Below are positions 51,057 to 64,000 of a stretch of 64,000 nt of DNA, one piece after another. Where the stretch lies: contig WBMW01003931.1 in assembly GCA_013396635.1 (NCBI GenBank), positions 239,651 through 303,650 of the forward strand, given 5' to 3'. The stretch's first letter is position 1; each line of letters begins with the position of its first letter. A program made the position numbers and the translations under genes. A model generated the notes under the pieces. The model had not been told where the DNA came from, did no database searches, and saw only the letters and a program-made list of their open reading frames with translations. This DNA is from Penelope pileata. Taxonomy: Eukaryota > Chordata > Aves > Galliformes > Cracidae.

Positions 51057-51680
51057 TCACGAGCTAGCCACAGGACTTTGCTGAACACAAACTCCTGTCA
51101 TGGGAGACTCTTCTCTATCAATTCCTTGTCTCATTGCAAGGTGTCCTTCAGTCATGTAATGAGCAGGACCTGTATTAGCAGAAAACTGGTACGTTGGATG
51201 TCCAGCTATGCCAGTTTCTTGGCGCGGATTAGAGTAGACTGTTAAATTCATGTCCATAGCTCCATTTTGTCCAAAGTCCAAGGTATTAGCAGCCACTGGG
51301 CGGTTCTGATAGGCCTGATTGCCTTGGTTACCAGTAGAGGAGGAAGATGTAGAGGAAGAAGTAGTTGAGGAAGACAGGGATGTCATGGAGTGGTGACTGT
51401 GGCCCACCTCCATAGAATCCTGGGTGGAGGAGCTGTTTGTTGGAGAATTGTAGACCCTTGGCCTGGTCCGGCTACCCAAGGCTTGCTGTCCATGATGATG
51501 GTGGTGGTGGTGGTGGTGATGGTGGTGGTGAGAGCTATTTCCATGATGATGATGTAATGCATTCTGTTGTTGAGGGGTTACATGGAAGGTGGTTTCTTGA
51601 ACTGGATGGTTTTCAACAGTGACCTGTGCAGGAGCTTCAGTGGCTGTCCAACCGATTGGAGGAGGAAACTGTTGTCGAAC
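51057..51680 (-). CDS. DYRK1A: DYRK1A last coding exon
   Basis: The acceptor AG is at 51,682-51,681, the exon starts with GTTCGACAA, and a TGA stop lies at 51,059-51,057, giving 207 codons. It encodes the non-catalytic C-terminal tail from VRQQF to SPVASS. It includes a HHHH cluster, then an uninterrupted run of 13 histidines at 51,492-51,530, then a Ser/Thr-rich tract before GNQGNQ. In the human protein the histidine run drives localisation to nuclear speckles. It is spelled by mixed CAT and CAC codons, and its length equals human as I remember it. Compared with human there is one extra Gln just before NALHHHH, plus a few substitutions such as IGWTA, GAMDMN and MRQGIDREE. Confidence 0.97.
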   Translation of the reverse strand, partial: VRQQFPPPIGWTATEAPAQVTVENHPVQETTFHVTPQQQNALHHHHGNSSHHHHHHHHHHHHHGQQALGSRTRPRVYNSPTNSSSTQDSMEVGHSHHSMTSLSSSTTSSSTSSSSTGNQGNQAYQNRPVAANTLDFGQNGAMDMNLTVYSNPRQETGIAGHPTYQFSANTGPAHYMTEGHLAMRQGIDREESPMTGVCVQQSPVASS

Positions 51681-53923
<2,243 letters not shown>

Positions 53924-54230
53924 CTGAGCTTGAAGATGTACTAGAGGTGGTTCCTGAAGACTGTGACTGCTCCATTGCAGGACTCGTGGACACACTGTTG
54001 CTTGTGTTGGTACCTTCGTCTGCTGTTTTCTTAAAGAAACTGTGCTGCAGGGCGTAATAAGGTTGAATTCGTGTCTTAGGGTCATAATCAAGCATCCTTA
54101 AGATGAGGTCTTTGAACTTCAAGTAGTCAGCTACAGTATGACCCGATTCCCCAGCACGACGGCCACCTGGCCCTCCTGTTTCAACTCCCAGTATATTGTG
54201 AAGTTTACGAGTTCCAGGTGGTTTGTATTC
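53924..54230 (-). CDS. DYRK1A: DYRK1A coding exon (end of kinase domain)
   Basis: 307 bp. The acceptor CAACAG precedes GAATACAAA, and the exon ends CTCAG before donor GTGAG with phase 1. It encodes EYKPPGTRKLHNILGVETGG through the C-lobe helices KFKDLILRMLDYDPKTR and then the Ser/Thr-rich stretch TSSTSSSS, about human 414-516. It contains the arginine-containing final helix region typical of kinase subdomain XI (DPKTRIQPYYAL). The last codon is split with the next exon and gives glycine. Confidence 0.97.
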
Positions 54231-54456
54231 CTGTTGGGAAATCAGAAATTGCTTGAAATCAAGTCACATATTAAGCCCTGAATATCCATAGTTCAAACAT
54301 GCCATAATATAACTCAGTCAAATCAAAGTAAGGAACTACACAATACTATGTAAAGTATTATTTAATCAACCTGTCTTACAATACAGAACAATCATAAGAA
54401 ACAATAAAGCCATGTTTTCAGTAAGACAATGTAAAAACCCTGATTACGTAACTTAC

Positions 54457-54597
54457 CCTTTTTCCATCTTTGGTCTTCTTCAAGTTCCAAGTGCCATCTG
54501 GCAACTTCTCAAAGAACTTTCTTGCTTTTGGTGCTTGGTCAAGGATATGGGCAGGCGGTATCCCCAAAACTTCCACTATTTTATTCATTTGATCCAC
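54457..54597 (-). CDS. DYRK1A: DYRK1A coding exon (CMGC region)
   Basis: 141 bp, 47 codons, phase 0 at both ends. The acceptor GAACAG precedes GTGGATCAA, and the exon ends AAAAGG before donor GTAAGT. It encodes VDQMNKIVEVLGIPPAHILD through KKTKDGKR, about human 367-413, the C-lobe segment containing the CMGC-type insert. An intron of 226 bp separates it from the next exon toward the C-terminus. Confidence 0.97.
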
Positions 54598-54985
54598 CTG
54601 TTCAACAGGAAGAATATTTATGAATAACATGGGACAGACAGCTGAGCAGTGTCAAAAGAGCCCAATACTCTATGAAGTCACACAGAAAGCAAATGTTAAC
54701 TACCCACACAAGTCAAGTTCTGAATTAATTGCAAGTTTAAGAAAAATCCAATACTAACCAAACAAATTAGTGAATAAGGAGCAGGGGAGGAGAGGGAACC
54801 CAGAAACAGAAAATTATCAGGAGATTTAGAGCTCTAAAGAAAAGCCATTGCTATCTTTGATGTTTACTCAATTCAGAATTACTACCGTTTCCTAATTTAT
54901 GTATTTATAATAAAGCAGATGAATACCACAATGAGAATGAACAAAAAAAAAATCAAATTTCTTGTACTGTGTAATAGCTGCATAC
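54598..54985 (-). other. DYRK1A: DYRK1A intron, 388 bp
   Basis: Intron with donor GTATGC and acceptor ending GAACAG. No element is recognised inside. Confidence 0.93.
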
Positions 54986-55132
54986 CTCATTTGCCCCGCT
55001 GAAAAGCGGCTCTCCAGTGTGCATCTCAACTAAAATACACCCAAGGGACCACATATCAATTGCAAGATCATAAGGCATTCCCAGTAGCACCTCTGGTGAT
55101 CGATAAAAACGACTCTGGATATATTGGTATAT
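54986..55132 (-). CDS. DYRK1A: DYRK1A coding exon (activation loop)
   Basis: 147 bp, 49 codons, phase 0. The acceptor TTTCAG precedes ATATACCAA, and the exon ends AATGAG before donor GTATGC. It starts IYQYIQSRFYRSPE, so it carries the activation-loop YQY whose second tyrosine (human Y321) is autophosphorylated, then the P+1 region and the APE-equivalent SPE. It continues through DLAIDMWSLGCILVEM, kinase subdomain IX with its conserved Asp. The range is human 318-366. Confidence 0.98.
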
Positions 55133-56820
55133 CTGAAACAAAAGCATTTAAAAATAACACACGTTATTCAAAGGGCACTACTATGATTCTATATTACAGA
55201 ATGGAATTACCATAAAATACACCTTCAGTGTAGGGAAAGCAAAGACAAGGTATCAGTGATACTAAAAGTATATCATAAATTTAGAAAAATATATAGATGT
55301 TAATTCTTAAGCAAATACTACCTCTTGCTCACGAAAAAAAAAGCATAGATTCACTCACTATGACAATATTTTACACTCAACGGTTACTGAGTGTCATCTC
55401 ATGCAGTTACAGGTAACTGTACAACAAAATTTTGGTCTGGTAAAACCTTCATCCTTGGCTCAAAAGTTTCTACTTTATAGAGAAAATTGATTTTATTAAT
55501 CGTAAGTGTATGCCTCACCACTGCTTTTTACTCAGTCAGTCCATGAGGTTTTTCAGTTCTTCACATAAAGCAATCCCCACTTCATCACTATTATTCATAT
55601 TTCTGAAATGACAACTCTTTTGCAAAGCTGCATATGTACAGCAAGTCTGGTTCAGGTTGTTGTTTGAACACCCAGCTTTCTCAAAGCAAAAGGATATCAT
55701 TCGTAAATTTATAGATAACACCTCCAAAGGCGCACAACTAACCTGGGAAAGATTAAAAGTTCCTTTTCAAGAACAATTGGAAGCCTAACTTCTGTCTACA
55801 GAAGTTTTCCTTACCTCTCCAGCTAACAATTTGTTTTCAGTGCACACAACTAAAGCTAAGGTATCCTAAATAGGAGCGATCTCTTACTCTGCCAAACAGA
55901 ATTTATGCAATCAGAAGAGAGTTTGTACCCTCTTCTGAACTAGACTATAAGGTGCACAGTGAACAGTGCACTCTGATAAAGTTTTCAGTGAACTGTCAGC
56001 ACAAATCAAATAGTTGAGGAATGCTATTCTTCTTCCAAAAAAAGAAAAAAAAAAAAAAAAGCATCTTTGGCATCCAAGCAGAGTTGTTTATGGTCTTAAT
56101 GGCTTTTGTATATATTTTGATGTTTCCTAAAGTAAATAAAGAGCTATGCTGGACAGATTCTAGCAGCTCAAATAAAAAATGCACTCACCTTCAGACCATA
56201 TGTACAGGACACCAATACAATTTTTTTTGATAATTACTTAATAGTACTGATCCATCCTAATCTGAAGAAAGCAAATTGCCCCTTTGCCCTATGAATGCTT
56301 TGCATGTATGCGTCTTTACTCATACCACCGGTGAACTCAATCCTGTCGCTGAAGTGTTTGTAAAAATGGGGTTAGCTATAAGCAGTGTCTCTAAGAGCCA
56401 ACTACCGCACTACCTTGACTCCCAAGAACTGTCCCGTCTCCATGGCAAAGTGAATAGGTAACATCTTAAAGTGAAACTAACTAAATACATTATGGAATAA
56501 GAAAATAATAAAAAGTATGATATTTAAGAGCACTGCACCACTGCAGACTTCTACAATCAATTGCTGGTGCTTTCTGCATTATAAAATTACAACCAAGGAG
56601 AAAAGAAAGATGGAAGGTTTACCTACTATGGCACTAAAATTCATATCTAAAGCTCCAAGGGCTGTCAACGTCCAACATCCTATTTAAAAATTAGGCAGTA
56701 TTTCATTTAAGTCATCATTAGTCAAGTTGAAATTAGATATCTAGGCATGACGGCTTAATATTTCTAAGTTTATCACATGTATCTAATAATAGCGTAATCA
56801 GAGTTTTTACCAATACGCAC
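55133..56820 (-). other. DYRK1A: DYRK1A intron, 1,688 bp
   Basis: Intron between the catalytic-loop and activation-loop exons, with donor GTGCGT. It contains an interrupted A run near 56,035-56,060 and otherwise ordinary AT-rich sequence. No repeat or gene is recognised. Confidence 0.9.
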
Positions 56821-57107
56821 CCTCTGTCCAAGTTGACAAGAACTGCCAAAATCAACAATCTTGATGGCGCTTCGCTTGGGGTTACAGAGCAGGATATTCT
56901 CAGGTTTTAGGTCACAGTGAATGATACTAAGTTCAGGAGTCGCCAGAAAAAGCAGTGCAGTGCACATCTGCTGTGCAAATTTTCTTGTCAGGTTCAGTGA
57001 GACACCTCTGAAGTTGGTGTTCCGCAACAGATCATAAAGATTGTAGGACAGCATTTCAAAGACTAAGCAGAGGTGGTTTCGGAACATGAAGTGGCGCTTT
57101 AAATGCA
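56821..57107 (-). CDS. DYRK1A: DYRK1A coding exon (catalytic loop and DFG)
   Basis: 287 bp. A run of T then AG precedes TGCATTTAAAG, the exon completes a split valine codon, adds 95 codons and ends CAGAGG before donor GTGCGT. It encodes HLKRHFMFRNHLCLVFEMLS (hinge), the catalytic loop HCDLKPENILL with the catalytic Asp (human D287), and IVDFGSSC with the metal-binding Asp (D307). The range is human 222-317. All key residues are present, so the kinase is predicted to be active. Confidence 0.98.
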
Positions 57108-60350
<3,243 letters not shown>

Positions 60351-60487
60351 TCAATTTAAATTTTCAAAATTCAGCAAAATTAATAAATTCAGGACTAAAA
60401 GCTGAATTTCAAAATGAAAAACTACTTCAAATGATTTGCATATCATCATTCACATGAATTACAGATTGCACAGTCAATATATATTAC

Positions 60488-60676
60488 CTGTCCAAAGGAT
60501 CCTTTGCCTATTAAAGAGTCAATTTCATAACGATCCATCCACTTCTCCCCATTTTTTACAATATAGTCATAGTTGTCATCATCATAGCCATCATTGTAAA
60601 CTTTTCGCTCCTTTTTGTGACTGGAATCATCTCCTTGGCCCTGCTGATGCCGCCGTTTTTTTTTTGCATAGTAAAC
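60488..60676 (-). CDS. DYRK1A: DYRK1A coding exon (NLS, DH box, Gly loop)
   Basis: 189 bp, 63 codons, phase 0. The acceptor TTTAG precedes GTTTACTAT, and the exon ends GGACAG before donor GTAATA. In order it encodes a bipartite nuclear localisation signal (AKKKRRHQQ and HKKERK), the DYRK-homology box (NDGYDDDNYDYIVKNGEKW), which helps tyrosine autophosphorylation in this family, and the start of the kinase domain with the glycine-rich loop IGKGSFGQ. The range is human 110-172. The three NLS lysines plus the last base of the alanine codon make a run of ten A on the coding strand. The intron to the next exon is only 173 bp. Confidence 0.98.
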
Positions 60677-61609
60677 CTAAACATGAAAAGCATATTGCTT
60701 AGAAGAGCACTTTTTAGAACATCCATTCATAATTAACTTCTACAATCACCATGTGCCTTATCCTGTGATTTTGAAATACGATCCGGTCTGCTGAAAAAAA
60801 AACAGTCCTATAGACACATTCATAAAGGTTTATATAAAATAAGCTAAAAGAGTGTGTGTCACTCATTTCTTTATCATGAACCAGAAAAACTTGAGGTTTC
60901 TTTATAAAACTATAGAAAATCATATCCAGCATTAAAAAATCTGATTGGCTGAACAGCAAGGAGGAAAATGACATCAATGATTTCAAATGAGATGAGACCA
61001 ACAGAGAGGAAACTTCATTTTTCTTATCTCTTCATGAGTCTTGCAAAACTTAAATGTTCAATAAACAAGCAGACAGAAAAGAAAATGGCAGTATTTCCTT
61101 GAGAGGGATTCCTAGTATTTTTGCAAAAATTTAATATCTAGAAGGTGCATTTACAGAACTTGCAAGGAATCAGGCTTAGAAACAGAGGTATCCAAACATT
61201 CAATGACCTTTGAAAATACATAACTATCTAGAGCCAACTCTATTTCAAAAAATTTTACCAATTTTCAAACAAACCTTCACTGGCAGAGGAAGAAATTAAA
61301 AACTGATAAAGGGAACTGAAAGGGGGAAAAAAAAAATAGGCTGGATCCTATCTTTTTACTCTTCTCCACATACAGGAACAAACTTTTGGGGGGACACAAT
61401 AAAACAGGGAATTAAAATACTCCTGTCCTTTGCAGTCGCTTTAGTTTTAATAAAAATAATTTACAGTCAAAGGAGATCACTCTGCAAGACAAAACCCAAA
61501 ATAATGCCAGTAGAAGACACAGTATGATTAACAGAAAATACACTTAACAACGTATTCCAAACAAAAATTTCCTATCGATATACATTACAAAGACAGCTGG
61601 ACCCATTAC
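60677..61609 (-). other. DYRK1A: DYRK1A intron, 933 bp
   Basis: Intron with donor GTAATG and acceptor ending TTTAG. AT-rich, with no recognised element. Confidence 0.92.
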
Positions 61610-61702
61610 CTCATTAATATGCTTGTATGTTTTAATCAAATCTACGGAGAGTTTCCTCAAAGGAGCAGTAGCTGGATCACGGAAAGTTTGGGGCATCCGC
61701 CT
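61610..61702 (-). CDS. DYRK1A: DYRK1A coding exon (N-terminal region)
   Basis: 93 bp, 31 codons, phase 0. The acceptor GTTACAG precedes AGGCGGATG, and the exon ends AATGAG before donor GTAATG. It encodes RRMPQTFRDPATAPLRKLSV and then DLIKTYKHINE, about human 79-109, just upstream of the nuclear localisation signal. It is the most 5' DYRK1A exon in the window. Confidence 0.97.
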
Positions 61703-64000
61703 CTGTAACATGACAATATTAGATACATTAGTAAAAAGTTAGGACTTTAATTATATACAATTACTCCTTCAAACTGAGATATTCTTCACAGAAGTGAGCT
61801 ATTTGAATGTAACAACTTTTTCTTTAAGCTGATGCACACACACAAGAGGAAAAACAAATACAGAAATCAAAGAAAATAGCATTTAGTCCAGCTTTTTAAC
61901 ATATTTACTGATCAATACATAAATAAATAAATCCCCAAATACCTACCTCTCGTCAGTATACCTAACTGGTTTAATCCCTATGAACAATCTTTCCTTTAGT
62001 TAAAAATACAGCACATTTGATGTCACAGATTCAATCTGACATTGCTGCTCTACCTCACGGCTGATATATGAACTGTACTTAATATTTAGCTGCATTAAAA
62101 TCACAAATGGAAGTTAATGAGTATAAATGCTGAAGAGCTGTGGCAGTTTGCCACACTAAAACTACATTAACTTTCAAATCGAGAAACTCAGGTCTACTGT
62201 GCTTTGCAATATCAAATCTAAAAAAAGAAGATAAACCCAAAGAAATCTCAAGTGTGCCCACGAAAACCACACCCACTTTTGAAGTTTTAAAACAAAGTCC
62301 CTGAAAAGATGGGTATGCTCCTCAGTTGTGTTTCCTAACATTGACTCCTTTTAGAACACAAACATCTTTAACAGGGTATCTTTTGGTATTTGTTTCCTAA
62401 AGTAGTAAAACTTCTGTGTAACAAAGTTATTTGTGTGCCTCTTTTTCTCTTGCACACGTGCTCCATATAGTTTCTGGATCTACCACTCAACTTCCAGTGC
62501 TCCTCAGGATTTATTTGAAGTCTCAGAAGATGGAGTTCCTGACAAGATCAAGTTCCAAGTGGCAAGCTAGAGGTGATTAGTATCACCAGTGAAAAGAAGG
62601 CAGAAAAATCTAAGTCATAAACCATGTAATTTGGCTAAAGCTGACTACCTACCTGTTCAGTATACGCTTACTCAACAGCACAACCATACCATGAGACAAG
62701 CTCCAGCAACTTCCCTGTCTCACACAGTGAGGGTGTCAGATGGGGAGTCAGGAGAGATACTGAGAAGTTTGGTTAGTGTGACGGGTCTCCCAGCCTGCTT
62801 CTCCCCATTCCCTCTCTTTCCAATGACAAGAAACCCCACAACAAATTCTATTACCCAGAGAAAAGCTTGTTTCAGATGTTAAAGCTCCTACCACTTCCTT
62901 ACTCAGTGCTAAGAGGGCCAGGCAACTGTGTGCCACCACACTCAGCTCTACAATTCTCATCTCACACCAGCAAGTATGCTCAGGCTCCTAACTCGCTTCA
63001 CTTCCAAGTGTTTAATCTCATCTGCTGCCTCCTATTACAGCTGACTGACACTCAGCCTCCTGCAGAGCTGTGGAAAGAGCATGAGCCGTCAACAAAAACA
63101 ATGAAACTGATTACTGTGTAAGTATTGCTGAATTAATGAAGGAACTGGAAAAGCGTAACTGCTTCTCTCTCTTTTACAGTATTACTTAATACTTGTAACT
63201 GCAGCTGTACAGATAATTCTTTTTTATCTTTCCACTCCCAATGACCAAATAAAAAAGAATTATGTCAAAGTGACCCCAAAAAGTTCGTACCAACAGGAGC
63301 AATAAAGAAAGTTTGGATATCTGAAATTGGATCTGAACCTGGGTACCCAAACAATCACACTGGAAAGTTAAGCTCACGCTCTCCTAGGGACAAGCAGCCA
63401 CAGAAATAACCCATGAGAACAAAAGAGACAGACAGAGAGCCAAAGCTTGAGAAAGATCGTGAATGAGCTAGAGAGAGAAGAGCAGAAAGAAGCTGCCAGT
63501 AACCTCCCTGCATCTGCAGGCTGGGACTCCCAACAGCTACAGGCTCAGTAGAGCTTGCACTGCAATTCAAAGCTTTGATGCACACCACTCAGAATATGTC
63601 TACACAACATTTTTACACCCATGCAAGACTGCTGACTTCCAGTCTTTCTGATCAGAGACAATGTAATATACTTAAACTTTCCCCAGGGAATTTTAACCCA
63701 TCATTTTCTAGATGTTTGCTCTAATCATTCACTTCTGGATATGCCCTCTGCCATCAATTTCCTTCCAGCAGCTTTATCAAATTAATCCCTTAATTCCTTC
63801 TTATCATAAGCACACAACCATTCTGTAAATATCAGGAAGGTCTGTTTTAAAATTTTCTAAACATTCTGACATTTCCAAAATATTTTTGTTTCTTCCTCTC
63901 ATCTGTCAAACAAATGTTAATCATTAAACAAATCACACCTAAATATGATCATTTTTGGTCCTTAATCTGCAACATGAAACACCTAAACAGCATCTAGTCC
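61703..64000 (-). other. DYRK1A: DYRK1A intron, 3' part
   Basis: Sequence upstream of the first visible exon. I looked for the exon that in human encodes the N-terminal residues ending VMLQ and did not find it, so this is treated as intron running off the window. It contains ordinary AT-rich sequence and no recognised repeat. Confidence 0.85.

Noticed and set aside
51437..51622. + strand Gly/Asp-rich frame opposite the DYRK1A histidine run
   Set aside because: Shadow of the - strand coding exon.
61703..64000. Search for the upstream DYRK1A exon encoding the N-terminal residues
   Set aside because: No sequence matching that exon was found; it is presumably beyond the window.

Overview
This is vertebrate nuclear DNA, most likely from a bird. 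The evidence is spliced genes with GT/AG introns, several CR1 LINE fragments of avian type, and an LTR whose sequence I recognise from bird genomes. Two orthologues are certain. KCNJ6 (GIRK2) lies on the + strand and only its last coding exon is inside the window. DYRK1A lies on the - strand and nine of its coding exons are inside the window. The two genes converge tail to tail, the same neighbour relationship as on human 21q22. I cannot name the species.

Layout. 1-11,827 is the last intron of KCNJ6. 11,828-12,153 is the final KCNJ6 coding exon, which carries the end of the cytoplasmic domain and the C-terminal PDZ ligand. From 12,154 the KCNJ6 3' UTR begins and its end cannot be fixed; it merges into about 24 kb of AT-rich, mostly unannotatable sequence. 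Two antisense CR1 fragments (about 36.36-36.67 kb and 37.74-38.26 kb) lead into a 3.4-kb strongly purine-rich tandem-repeat domain (39.13-42.51 kb). After another quiet stretch with homopolymer runs and one old CR1-like relic, the DYRK1A 3' UTR and coding exons run on the - strand from about 48-51 kb to 61,702. The first coding exon or exons (about 78 residues in human) and the promoter lie beyond 64,000.

How the genes relate. KCNJ6 encodes a G-protein-gated inward-rectifier K+ channel subunit. DYRK1A encodes a nuclear dual-specificity kinase. They are neighbours in amniotes but are not a pathway or operon. All nine DYRK1A exon boundaries keep frame. They carry the NLS, DYRK-homology box, complete kinase domain, PEST/Ser-Thr region, a 13-histidine run and the C-terminus, and the residue count falls within one residue of human.

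The most unusual structure is the purine-rich array between the two gene ends. Read on the - strand, its repeat unit (about 50-55 bp, estimated by eye) resembles a 3' splice site: a branch-point-like TTGAC, then a pyrimidine tract, then TTTTCAG. It also creates stop-poor reading frames of up to 304 codons that I regard as artefacts. An approximately 812-bp solo LTR sits in the last DYRK1A coding intron. I see no bacterial, phage, CRISPR or other accessory system here.
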